Shown: piece after piece, positions 11,155 through 21,900 of the stretch | How the letters are laid out: each line of letters starts with the position of its first letter | Numbering within the stretch: the stretch's first letter is position 1 | Made by a program: the position numbers and the translations under genes | Notes under the pieces: model-generated | Seen by the model: only the letters and a program-made list of their open reading frames with translations | Told to the model about the DNA's origin: nothing | The model's database searches: none | NCBI GenBank assembly: GCA_016617785.1 | Contig: JADILM010000002.1 | Coordinates: 1,860,001 to 1,924,000 of the forward strand | Length of the DNA stretch: 64,000 nt | Origin: Sporobolomyces roseus | Lineage: Eukaryota > Basidiomycota > Microbotryomycetes > Sporidiobolales > Sporidiobolaceae | Reading direction: 5' to 3'

Positions 11155-12500
11155 CGACGTTTCTGAAGGAGGGAACCTGTAGGCTTCTCAGCATCTCGAG
11201 ATGGACTGGAAAGTGACGTACAGAGGTTGATGTCTTTCCAGGATGCACGGTTGACAATACAGCGACAGCATTTGCTCTCTTTCGCCGTATTTGCTTTCCA
11301 AGCCAACATGCAGCGGTTGCCCTCGGAAGTCTTCATTAGCCCTTGTAAGAGACAGATTGCGCCCGTTAAGCCAATTATTGAGGGTGACTGATCTTGAAAC
11401 GAGTCGGAATGAGGGAAGAGAAGTTGCGTTACTTGTATCACTCCGAGACTCGAGGGGACCGAAGCGAAGACCTCATCGAGTGTGACCGGTGATAAATACG
11501 ATGTGTTTCCGGCGGTGTCTTCGAGTAGTTGATACTCTAGTACTTGGAGCGAACTTGCTTTTGAGAGATTCGCGAGGAGCGTCGGGAGGGTCGAGGCGAG
11601 GAAGTGAGGACTATCGTACACTCGCAAGCATTCGAGACTTGTACAGTAAGCCAACCATTTGAATGGAAACGTGCATGCCGGGACTCCACCGAGGAACAAG
11701 GTGCGCAAGCTTGCGAAATTCACGTTTGCGAGGACAGGCTGAATCGGGCTTGTGATCTGATATCCGGACCATGTCAAAGAGAGGTGCTGTAGAATCTTGA
11801 GCTTGGTATCGGTTGGGCCAGAAGGTCCCTCGGCGGGGAAACTGAGACCGGCCTGAGAGATCAAGAGGAATTCTCGAATCGAGGGGAAACCTCGAGCGAA
11901 GATTGCGGCGATGGTCTTGCTCCATGTCAGGGCTCCCTTTCCGTAGATGTTGACTGATACGAGGTTGGATCGACTTGCCGCAGCTCGGAGGACTGGTTCG
12001 AAGGCTGAGTCGATTATTCTGAGGTGGAAAGATCTCAAGTTCTGTAGGACGCCCAACAGCCTTGGGACCGAGTCGAAACCCCTCTCATCTTTGACGATTA
12101 GAGGATCTTCGCTCTTCAAGCTCGACTGCTTGAGGCTCGTGACGAGGTGGGCAAGGTGAGGAAAAAGGTCGAAGTGAGCGAGGAGGGATGGAACAAAGAC
12201 AACGTCACTTTGGATGGCTCTCCATCTTAGTGCTTGACCACTCGGATACCACCCACGATAGACGAGTGACAGAGATTGTCCTGCTTCGACGGCTCCTTGA
12301 GTATCGCTCTCTGAAGGAGCGCGAAGGTGGGAAGCGATTTCGTGAACGATTTCGAGTGGAAGGGAATGAATCGGCATAGTGGAGGGGAGGGAAAGGCTGT
12401 ACGAACAGTAGGAGGTCAGCCACATCCCAATTTCGGGTGGAGAGATGGGAGACTCACGAATCGGAATTGGTCGAGAGAAGCGAGGAGAGGAGGAAGGAGG
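11155..12500. repeat. Partial array unit D
   Basis: The fourth unit keeps the F-box gene and its upstream region. Small indels appear from about 12,460 onward, and only patchy similarity to the spacer persists to about 12,840. This is the old edge of the array. Confidence 0.85.
11161..12377 (-). CDS. F-box protein, array copy D (diverged)
   Basis: 385 aa spliced, same exon layout (exon 11222-12377). It carries more replacements than A-C: Tyr for Cys at residue 40, inside the F-box Cys-Arg-x-Trp segment; Lys for Glu in FPFKW; Ile for Thr in KILQ; Thr for Ile in EDTAG. The frame is intact. The Cys40 change falls in a usually conserved part of the fold and might weaken Skp1 binding, which is inference. 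Without splicing the frame is open from 12509 to 10842. Confidence 0.78.
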
Positions 12501-13036
12501 AAGCTGCAAACGCCGAGATGATCAGTTGAGCTTCACAGTATACAATACGAATAGCTGTGAAATACTTACTAAGCTAGCTACGAGGCTATACGTTGCTATT
12601 CAAGTCGAGTTCGACTTGAGGTGATTCGCGTCAAGAATGGATTCCGAGTCTCTATTCGACGTTCGAGGTGGAGGAGGACTTGAGGCGTGATCTCTTGATG
12701 TTTCTGGGCTGTTCTAGGCTAGTTCTGGCTGAGTTCGAGTGTCGTGTGAATGGTTGAAAGTCAACTCGTTCCGTTCATCTCTCTTTCAGTTTCTCACTCT
12801 TCACACTCCCTCTACTGCTTCGAGGGACTGCTTTGAGTCGTAATGCACGACGTATCAAGCTCTAGATGAAGTGGCGATCGATCTCGACTGCTGTCTCTCG
12901 AATCGATTATTCGTCAAGAAGTACGAGGGTCACAGTCATTGCTCGAGCTCGCTGAACCTCTCGTCGCGAGCCTAGTTTTGTGTCAAGCAAAACATGAACA
13001 TTTGATTTCGAAAGACTGTACAGGTAAAGTCCTACT
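12378..13036. other. Diverged spacer right of the array
   Basis: No gene seen. The block around 12,530-12,840 is a decayed copy of the array spacer; for example the stretches GAGTGTCGTGTGAATGGT and TCTTTCAGTTTCTCACTCTT recur. Confidence 0.6.
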
Positions 13037-14068
13037 TCATTGATGTCCATAACAAGCACCGACACATTTATGCTTCTTCAATTCCTCAATAGGTCCCCTT
13101 ATCGCGCCTGCTGCTCCCAACAAAGCAGGAAGATAAACTTCGACGATCTCGGTCGCTTCCTTGGAGCTGACCTCCTCGACAACCTCCAACGCATAGTCCC
13201 TGACTTCGTTTGAAGACCAAGTGAGAGGTCCAAGCGAAGCTGCTGGAGTTGACGTGGGCGCAAGGAGAAAGTAATTGAGTACCCCAACGAGAATCATCGT
13301 TTTGTGTTGGAAATCGGAATACCAGGAGGCCTCGAAGCACTTGACCGTCGACGGGGCGTAATCCAATTGAGTCCAGGCGAGGAAACCGAAAGGGTCCAAG
13401 GCGATGAGCTTATGCAGATCCCTGTAATTCGGAGCGAAGAGCTTTGACTTGACGTTAAACGCCGTGGCACGGAAGCTGCAGAGTATCTCCTGATCCGCTG
13501 TGTCTTGCTTCCTTCCCTCCATAACCCTCGCGATCGTACCCTACACGCTTTGACCGGCTGATCAGTGCTTACGCAGATTGACGTTGACAGTAGAGAGAGC
13601 AAACCCACTTCAAAGGCGGCGGGAATCGCACCTGCTGCAATATCTCCTGGCGGAATAAGATTGGCAGCGATGATAGGCGTTTCAAACTCGCTCAACCAAG
13701 TTGTCATTCCCGTCGATTCCATGTACGCTTTCGTCGATAACTTGATCATCTCCTCTTTCTCTTTCGGGGTAATCGCTGGCCACCTGAAGCTTTCTCCAGA
13801 GACTTGCTTGTGTGCATTCCAGATCTGAAGGGGGGAAGGACAAAAAAGAAGCGAGGGGGAGAGAAGAGACAGAATCTAAATCATCAGCTCGTATATCGTG
13901 ATTTGAGAGGAACGTAGTACGTACGAGCTTCTGATGATCCCTTGAGCAAAAGTACATCCAATCGACTCCTCCTTGAGCACAGCTTGAACAGCGAGTCGTG
14001 GCATTCTTCCCACAAACAACACACTCTCCCAAAGACGAGGGAGGAATGGTAGAACTTGAGGTGGACAT
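13037..14068 (-). CDS. MYND-family protein with a lost zinc ligand
   Basis: Three exons (13925-14068, 13609-13824, 13037-13540), 287 aa, all junctions in frame. Exon 1 is again 48 codons and holds six MYND ligand positions. Exon 2 should supply His53 and Cys57 but reads IWNAHKQVSG, so the last Cys is Ser. The C-terminal block is clearer here than in the array: DPFGFLAWTQ, then WYSDFQHKTMILVGVL. The 19-bp promoter element is present upstream. The open frame and splice sites suggest a still expressed but altered protein, perhaps with a finger that no longer folds fully. The F-box gene that should lie upstream survives only as a tail fragment. Confidence 0.75.
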
Positions 14069-14189
14069 GCTGAGGGTTGGGTGAGTAACTGGAGTTGAAA
14101 CTGAGCCGATTGCGCGTGAGGTTGAGAAAGTGAGCAGAAGGAGAGAGAGAGAGGAAAGGGAGAGGGAAAGAGAAAGTTCGCAATTCTCG

Positions 14190-14208
14190 CACCGCGGAAA
14201 GTCCGGTC
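14190..14208 (-). promoter_or_regulatory. Conserved promoter element of the 13-kb MYND gene
   Basis: Exact match to the 19-bp array element, about 122 bp upstream of the start codon, although the surrounding sequence is well diverged from the array. Confidence 0.6.
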
Positions 14209-14316
14209 GATCCATACGACGACGATGGCTTAACCAAGACTCTGATAAGTAGCAGACTCTCTGCTAGAGAAAAAGGAAGGAAGGGGCAAAATCTCGTAGT
14301 TTTGCTATTTCGCTGG

Positions 14317-14668
14317 CTACGACTTGTACTGATTCTCGTCTCTTCTAGGTTCCCCTCTCAGTGGACTGCTACAGGTCAAGCGGTCGTGACGTGCGTGTGT
14401 GAAAGTTAGCCGAGACTTGAAGAGTGATCGAGGTGTAGAAAGGGGTCGACGTGGAGAAAGATCGAGGGATATCAGGAACGAGGGGCAATAGGAAGGGAGT
14501 AGTCGGTGGAAAGAGGAATCGACATGATTGAGGAAGGAGATGGTGTATGTGCGCTGAGCGATGGGAAGGAGGAAGAGGGGCGAAACGAGTTGTTGCCGTT
14601 TGACAGATTCTGGATCTTCTCCTTTGCCCTCGTTCCATCGCGCCGAATCCCTCACTCGACCACTTCAC
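14317..14668 (-). pseudogene. Relic of an F-box gene tail
   Basis: Minus-strand translation shows QRTYTISF and FHRLLPSYCPSF, which match the tail following array F-box genes (SRRTYINF and HRLSSIPRLLPSYRFS). The position, just upstream of the 13-kb MYND gene, is where the module order predicts an F-box gene. The F-box and the rest of the coding region are gone, replaced on the right by another MYND copy. Confidence 0.55.
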
Positions 14669-14710
14669 ATACTGCTGAGACCTCTCCTAAACCTTTCCGT
14701 CACTAATCGT

Positions 14711-15673
14711 TCACGATCCAATCCGTTGGACCATCGCAGGAACGAGGTAATCAAGGATAGATTGGGCGATGGTCGGGTCGGATTGATGTACGACATCCCG
14801 AGCCACGTTTCGCACCTCATCGGGATTATGCTGGAGATACGCTCTGCGGTCGTCTTCTATAGATTGGTCGAGGGTTGCCACTGTCGAAGATTGAGAAATC
14901 AAGACTCCGATGAAGCAGAGCATGCGATGCTGGTAATCGGAGTACCAGCTAGCTTTTGGGTTCTTATCGACATCTGGGCAAGTGCAGCAATTGGCGTATG
15001 CTAGGAATCCGAGAGGATCCGAGGCGATGAGTGCGTTGAATTTGTCGTATTCGATGCCGCGCCTCAGAGGATCGATCAGAAGGTATTTGATCCTGAATGC
15101 GGTGTATCGGCAGTTGCAGAGCAACATCAAGGTCAACGTGGGCGGCTCATCGCGTATGATCGAGAGCCGTTCAATCCGCTCCTACGCAAAGCTTGAGCGA
15201 GTCAGCGGATAGTTCATGAATTTGATCGATGTTCGAACGCTTAAGACCGAACATTGACGAACCTCTTGCTCTGCCATCGTGGAACGGAATTGCTTCAGCC
15301 AAGTTTGGGTTTTCCCGTTGGCTTCTCGGAATGGTTTCGGACTCAGTTCGAGTATCTCCTCCTTCTCCTTCGAGTTGATAGCCGGCCATCGGAAAGGACT
15401 TCCACACACTCGTTTGTGCACGTTCCAGATCTATACGAGACGATTGTGAAGGAGGACGTGGAGAAGGGAAGGAGAGAGAAAGCGAGGGAGTCAGATCATT
15501 CGCTGCGAAACTTAGCTGAAATTTAGAATCAGTACTCACGACTCTCTGGTGCTCCTTTGAGCAGAAGAACATCCATGCCACCCCGCCTGAGCGCACTTTG
15601 AGCACCGTGTTGCAGTTTCTCGCCCACAAACGACACATTCTCCCAAAGGTACGTTCGAGTTCGAGGTTGACAT
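14711..15673 (-). pseudogene. Frameshifted MYND-family gene
   Basis: Exons 15540-15673, 15263-15430 and 14711-15181 match the family layout. Exon 1 starts MSTSNSNVPLGECVVCGRET and includes four Cys ligands. After the segment CSKCAQA one base is missing relative to the paralogues: exon 1 is 134 nt where 135 would keep frame, and the expected WMFFCSKEHQ appears in the next frame. Exon 2 (IWNVHKRVCG) and exon 3 (DPLGFLAY, WYSDYQHRM) are well preserved. This is either a young pseudogene or an assembly error at a G run. The 19-bp promoter element is absent upstream, which favours decay. Confidence 0.7.
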
Positions 15674-16946
15674 GGGCGAGATTCTGTGTTGGGCGGAGGG
15701 AGTATCTGACAGTCGACTTCGAAGTGGATAGAGCTTGTGCGAGGAGGATGCGAAGGTGTTGGGAAAGGAGTAGTGGAGCGGAAGAACCAAGGAGGAGAGG
15801 CAAGAAGAGCTGGATTCACTCGATAGATCAGCTCTTATACTCTTGGAAAGTGTATAGTGAACTCAGAAATGCTCACAGAGGTACTCCCAAGTCCTGCTGT
15901 TGTATTTCGAGTCGAGATGAGATGATTTCTGTGAAGGAAGTGTTCGAATCTCTTCTTGAGATGATAGATTGAGGAGAACTTTGAACGTGGTCTCTTGAGG
16001 ATTTTGAGCTGTTCTGAGTCTGTCCTAGCTGAATTCGAGTGCCGTGTGAGTGGTGAAGAATCAACTTGTTCATTTCATCTCTTTTTCGAGCACAAGCTCT
16101 TTGCACTGCTTCTTTTCGGTCAGCAAGCGCTTTGTCATAGGTTCAGGATCACTGGCTGAGTAAAGAGATCGGCGGACGGCGAAAATTGATACGCCCGTCC
16201 AAATCTCGTTTCGCAAACTCGGACTCGAGGTTTCGTCAGGTTTCGTCAACTTCAAATCTTCCTCGCTGACCTCTGTACGAGCAGATCCCACAAACTCGGA
16301 TATTGCTTCGACTCTGTTCAAGATCAGGCGGGAAAGGGATAGCAGGTAGATTGGGAATCGTATTTCGATCATTTCGTTTCGAACGGCGAGCACAAGCTTG
16401 CAATTATGCCTCTACGCCTCTATTGCCTCTTCTTCGTTCATGCGTATCCATTCCGATTCCGCGCCTCCTTCGACTCTTCTCTTCTTACGTCTTCGGCTTG
16501 AGAGTTGTCGAGAGATCGTAAAGAACGAGAATCGGATCCAAAACTGTTCCCGTTCGATGAGCTCGATCACTTTCAATCTTGATCTTTGGGATCCGCACAA
16601 GCTCATACAAAGAGTCGCGAGTCGATGTTAACAGATGGAGAGAGTAAGAGAGAGTCAAGGCTTACAAGCTTCTTCGAATCTTCTTCTTTCTTACTCCTAC
16701 CTCTCCTCCCGGCACATTCTTCCTCATTGGTCAAGCCATTCATCAGCTCATCGACTTACCCATTAGTCTCATCTAATCCAACCGTCTTGAGTAGATCCGA
16801 AACAGCAGCTGCAACTTCGAGAGGTAAACCGAATACGATTCTTGGTTTCTCAAAATCTCAACTGATGAAGTCTGATTTCTCCCGCTTTGCTACCCACGAT
16901 TATACAGTGAGGACAGCACTGCCAAGATTAGTCGAACCTGCATGTT
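15674..16946. other. Left edge of the repeat region, no gene
   Basis: About 1.27 kb. Between roughly 15,930 and 16,110 a decayed copy of the array spacer is visible (for example GAGTGCCGTGTGAGTGGT). Right of 16.1 kb the sequence is unique. Reading frames at 16.3-16.9 kb are Ser-rich and show no family or splice support. Confidence 0.55.
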
Positions 16947-18569
16947 TCAGGCTTCCTCACTCGCTTCCTCAGCACCTCCATCTTCTTCCTCGAGTCGAAA
17001 CCTCACTCTCTTCTTCCCCTTCTCCTTCTCCTCTCTCGACCCGTTTATCCTCTCTCTCGACTCACTCCTAGTCTTCCATCTCTCCCTCAACGCTTTACAA
17101 TACCCCTCAAAGACCTCCTCGACTCGACTGAGAGTGATGTCGTTATTGAGATCTTTCATTCCTTCGATGTTCTCAACATCGAGGGTGAATGAGGGTGAGA
17201 ATTGAGCGTAATCGGAGGAAGAAAGAGAAGAGGGGATTTGAGCGTCGAGAGCTAAAGGGCGGTCGAGCTGGAGAGAGAGAGAGAGAGAGAGAAGTTAGCG
17301 GAGTGCGAAAGAAGGGAGAGTGTGAGAGCCTACACAGATCGAAGTGAGGTAAGTCCAAGCTCTCGCTACGTTCGGTGATGAGTATCCACCACCTCCTAGC
17401 AAGAGAGTCGGTAAGTTCCATTCGAGTACTGATTTGATACATTCGCCTAAATCCTCGAGGGACAAATTCCATTCCTGTACTCTTAGTCTCCTCTATTCAG
17501 TTCTGACTCATCGTAGCAAAGTGCAGAGAGGCTAAGAATGTACCTTGCAAGGATCCCCAGCTAATCCATCGACTCCACATTGAACAACCACTGAATCCGG
17601 TCCAAAACTCTCTCTAACTTCCTCGACAATCTTCCAAACTCTCCTCGATCCCTCTCCTCCCAGCCCACTCTCCAGCGCTATATTCAAAGCATGACCTCTC
17701 CCTGGAGCTTTCGGGTTTGTAGGACCTGAATCCGAGAGAGCTCCAGTCGAGGGGTAGAAAAGAGGCGCGTGAAGGTGGAGCGAAAGAGTGAGGATTTGAG
17801 GAGTCGTGAAGAATGCTGATTGTACACCATCTCCGTGATGTAGGTCAAGGTCGAGATAGAGTATTTTTGAGAGTCTTTTGAGAGGTTTCGAAAGAGGAGG
17901 AGGAGATTCATTTGATTCGATCGAAGGAGGGGGAAGGGGTTGCTTCCGTAACTCCATGATAGCTAGTACTATATCGTTGACATAACAGAACCCTTTCGCT
18001 TCACCTCTGGTCGCGTGATGTCTTCCTCCAGTCCACGAAATCGCGATGTCTGTCTTTCCATCTCGAAGTTCTCGGGCTGCTGTGATTGAGGCACCGGATA
18101 CGAGAGGAACGTATCGACGGAGAGAAGGGAAGGGTGGACAGTCGTCGATTAGGGAGGAAGAGACCTTGCGACGTTTCGAGGGTCGAGAGGAGGAAGAAGG
18201 GGAAGATGAGGAAGAGGAAGAGTCGGATTCTGAGGCGGAGGTTGAAGATGTACCTAGCAGGCTATCTGAGAGTGTACTAGCGGTGTGTCAGCTTGAGGGA
18301 AGGGAGAGGTAGAGAGCTTCAGGGGACTTACCGATGAATTCCTCATCGTGGAAAGCACATAGTTCCTCCCTTGTAGCTTCTACAGGTTCCACTACTATAG
18401 CTCTCTGTTCCCCTTCATCCACTGCTCCCTCTGTTGAGTCGTGGTCGAGTAGATTGTAATTCGAGATGAGATTGTGAGCGAGAGAAGCACGACCAGTGTT
18501 CGAGGGCAGTTGATCTGCTACGCGTATGAGTTCTTTTGAGTGGATGTAAGATACCCTACGGGCGGTCAT
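16947..18569 (-). CDS. Class I histone deacetylase, Hos1/HDAC8-like
   Basis: Four exons (18332-18569, 17544-18265, 17334-17474, 16947-17267), 473 aa. It removes acetyl groups from lysines, using a zinc ion. Visible motifs: WTGGRHHA near 157-164 with the catalytic His pair, GFCYVNDIVLAI, YLDLDLHHGDG near 216-226 (zinc ligands), VQCGVDGLAGDPC near 308-319, and LGGGGY with the catalytic Tyr at about 351. The start MTARRVSYIHSKELIRVADQ matches the beginning of Hos1/HDAC8 proteins. A Ser-rich, basic insertion (about 83-117) separates the N-terminal region from the core, and the C-terminus is charged. The last intron has a 22-bp GA/CT run as its polypyrimidine tract. It is transcribed away from the next gene, with a 345-bp shared promoter region. 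Confidence 0.9.
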
Positions 18570-18914
18570 TCGAGTAGATCAGAGTGAGTGGAGAGAACCA
18601 GTTGAGGCAACGCGAGAATCGAGAAATTCTTCTCTCTTCTTCCGCTCAATCATCCCGAACAAGATCAAACACGCCCGCGAATCATCGTATAGAGCAAGAC
18701 CAATCTCTCTATCACATCTACTGGCCGCCCCGATTCCGGTATCCCACTTTGAGTTTGTTTGTTTATTTTGCTTCCAACTCTCCGCGAGTCGCTCTAACCA
18801 CTCGCTAGACTCGACTGAGCTGACCATTACATTTACAACCCCTTATACGACAGCAGACACGCTCTTTACGCCCTTCTCTCCTTTTGTCGCTCGCTCGCTC
18901 CTTCTTCCCACTGA
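18570..18914. promoter_or_regulatory. Divergent promoter region
   Basis: 345 bp between the start codons of the deacetylase (minus) and the acidic protein (plus). Pyrimidine-rich just before the plus-strand ATG. No specific site recognised. Confidence 0.45.
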
Positions 18915-21900
18915 ATGCGTTCCACTTCATCTCGCATTCCAACTCTCCGTACAAAGTCCAATTCTACATCAACCTCTTCCACGACCAACGAGAACCTCCC
19001 GCCTTCCTCCTCCATCTCGAAATCGAAACCTTCTCTCCTCAAACCAAACAAACTCGCAACGACGCTCGAGAAACCTAGGGTACTCAGCCCACCTGACGCA
19101 GTGGAGATTTCTGTTCAATTACCTACGAGCGATGGAGCGGGAGTGAGCGATATCGAGGAACAACGCGAAGGGAAATTTCGGGATGAGGAACAAGAGGGAG
19201 AGAGTGAAAGTGAGAAGGAACAGGATACTCTCAAAGTCCCTTCTTCGACCAAAGCACGACAGTTGAGAGAGGCGGAGAAAAAGACACTGAAGAAAGGAGT
19301 AGCGAAATCAACGAAATCGACTTCCGTAAGAATCCTCTGCGCTTGCTCTGATCTCTACTAGCCCTTTTTCGCTGACGGCTCGAATGCTCCTCATCCCTTC
19401 AGCTACTCCCTGTGCCGACCACCCGATCTCGCTCGAAATCCCCCTCGATCCTCCCACCTTCAAAACCGACCTACGCGACTCTGACCTCCCGTCGTCGCTC
19501 CGCCGCACGAGATCGACGTTCCTCCGTCTCCCTATCCCCTGCTCCATCCACTACGACTCCCAAACCCGCAAAACGTTCTCCACGTCCTTCAGAAATCCTA
19601 CCACCTCTAGAACTCGTCGATGCATCGGAAGAGGAAGAAGAAGATGAATTGTTATTGTTACCGCCGGAGAGGGGACGAGGGAAGGGAGAGGGAAAAGAAG
19701 GAGCTTGGAGGAAATGGGAGAGGGAAAGGAAAGCTAGGAGTTTGAGCGCTGGTGTGAAAGAAGAGGCGAATGAGAGGAGGGAAGAATCGGTAGAGCAGGA
19801 GCAGGAGCAAGCCCGAGAGCAGGAAGACGAAGATTTGGGTGGGTATGATGCGGGGGATCAGATGTTTGATGTGACTGAAGAAGAGGGGAGAGAAGGAGAT
19901 GTGAGAGAAGGAGAGGGTCAGAATGAACCGGTTGAAGTCAACTTTGGGTCGGAGGATGAAGGACAGGATGGCGCACAAGATCAGGATGTGGTCGACGCCG
20001 AGGGTAAGGTGGAGCTTCAAGCTATGGAAGAGGAGCAAGGAAGCGAGGAAGAAGAAGAAGATCAGAAGGATTTCCTTCCTTCACACGATTCCGTTTCGAA
20101 GGATGATATCGAGCCAGAGCAGCAAGATGAAGAACTTCCCTTCCCTGATCAACCTCGTTACTCGCCTTCGCGCTCCCCTTCGTCGAACCCTCGCCATGAG
20201 ACACCTCCGCCTCTTCAAGAGGGTCAAAGCTATCTCCAAATCTTCCCACCTCTTTCCCCAAACACGACCGGAGAATTCGATGATGTCGAGCCGTTGAGGT
20301 TCAGCGAGACTCCTGCGCCTCCGGATATCAGGCTTGAAGACCAGACTCGAGAGGAGGAGGAAGGAGCGGAACAAGAAAGACAACTCGAACCTCCTTCGCC
20401 ATTCCTCAGCCGCCTCGAACTCTCTCAACAGCAGGAAGAGCTTCCCTCACCCTCGCAGTCGAATGCGACACCCGAGACAACGGACTCGGTTCCGCACCAG
20501 ATCAAATCTGAAGAACTCGCTCCTCCTTCGGTCCCTCCCGCCGCTTCTCTCCTCTCCCCTTCGACCTTCATCCAACGCACGCTTGCCCGTGCTCGGTCTC
20601 TCACCCCGACCGTCCCCGTCGCCTCTCCCCAGCGTGCCCAATTCAATTTCGTTGCCCTTCCCTCTCCTCGCTCTCGTGCTCGACATCAATTCTCCCATTC
20701 CCCTCGAACCACTCAAGCTCGTCAACCTTCGCCACTCGCTCCTTTGCCCGCAGAAGCAGCGTGGACCCGAGGACCTGCGTTCTTCAGGAGTTCATCTTTC
20801 ACTCCTCCTCCCGTTCGGTCAAGTTTCGATAGGAAGGGAAAAGGGAAAGCGGTCAACCAGGATGAGGATCTCGAGCGATCGCAACAGCAAGAGGGAGAGG
20901 GAGAGGTTGAGGACGAGCAGAGTAGAGAGTATTGGAACCCGGGAGAAATGACTGCTACTAGTCCTCACATCTCGGAAAAGGGCCAACCGCAAGAAGTGTT
21001 GGAGGACGAGGAAGAAGACGAGGAAGAAGACGAGATCTCGCTCATTCGACAACCCTCCCGCTCTGTCTCGATCGAAGAAAACGCTCCTCCGACTCCCGTC
21101 AAAGACCAACTCCCGCCCTCATCTCCCGCCCATCAAGAACATGTCGACGACTCTGATGCTTCGATGCATTCTCCCGTCTCCCTTCGTTCCCGCCATTCTT
21201 CCGCCTCTCCCCCCCGCTCTCCCAACGGCGATATGATCATGTCTTCTCCAGTCGCTTCCTTCCACTCTCGTTCTCGATCTCAATCCGCTTCTTCGACCTC
21301 TTCAACCTACTCTGTGAACAAGAAACTCCCTGCTACGCCACCACCGATCGCCGAAGTAGTCGACGAAGAAATGGTTTCACCTTCTCCGGCGAGAACTCAG
21401 TTCCTGAGGAAATCACCTTCGAAATTGGAGGAATTGGTCGAAGCTGGAAAAGGGAAACTTACGGGTTTGCTATCGTTCGCTTCATCTCCTCGCGCATCGA
21501 CATCACAATCGATTCAAGCACAAGCAGCGACCTCGACTCCAGTTCCTTCGACTTCGAAAGTACAATTTCCAGCTCCTCAGACCGCTCACAAAGCCGACGA
21601 GGCGGAGGAAGATGAAGATGAGGATGATGATGATCGCCCTTTCCCTGTTTCCTTGACTCGACCATCTCAGGCAGACGAATCTACCTTCACTTCATCCCAC
21701 CTCTCCTTCGCCAATTCTACGACTTCCCGCTCACGCCGACAACCTCGACCTCGACCATCTCACTCTTCTTTCCCAGTCATCGAGATCTCCTCGACAGACG
21801 CAAAAGCCGCCGCACGAGCAGCAGCAATCTTAAAAGTCTATCACAAATACGTCGAACAAGGAATCGAGGGAGGATTAGCGAGGGACCAAGCGAGTAGGAT

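Larger units (their letters stand above)
1..12500. repeat. Tandem array of a 3,718-bp F-box/MYND module
   Basis: The same sequence recurs with an exact 3,718-bp period: units begin at 1, 3719, 7437 and 11155. The first three are complete; the fourth contains only the F-box gene and its upstream region before similarity fades between about 12,460 and 12,840. Units differ by scattered single-base substitutions, and I saw no length change between the first three. Each unit holds, on the minus strand, a MYND gene at its centre and an F-box gene that crosses into the next unit. No terminal inverted repeats, target-site duplications or transposase were seen, so the array looks like local duplication by unequal exchange, not transposition. 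The left end is cut by the window, so the true copy number is unknown. Confidence 0.97.

Noticed and set aside
1..12500. Array as a transposable element
   Set aside because: No terminal repeats, target-site duplications, transposase, integrase or reverse transcriptase; units are strictly head to tail with one period.
16586..17205. Plus-strand Ser/Leu-rich frames opposite the histone deacetylase 3' end
   Set aside because: They overlap coding sequence of a firmly identified gene and have shadow composition.
17270..17291. GA/CT dinucleotide run as a notable microsatellite
   Set aside because: It is the polypyrimidine tract of the last deacetylase intron; ordinary in function.
19658..21665. 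Minus-strand and off-frame plus-strand frames within the large acidic protein
   Set aside because: Low-complexity mirror frames of Glu/Ser/Arg-rich codons; no conserved motifs.
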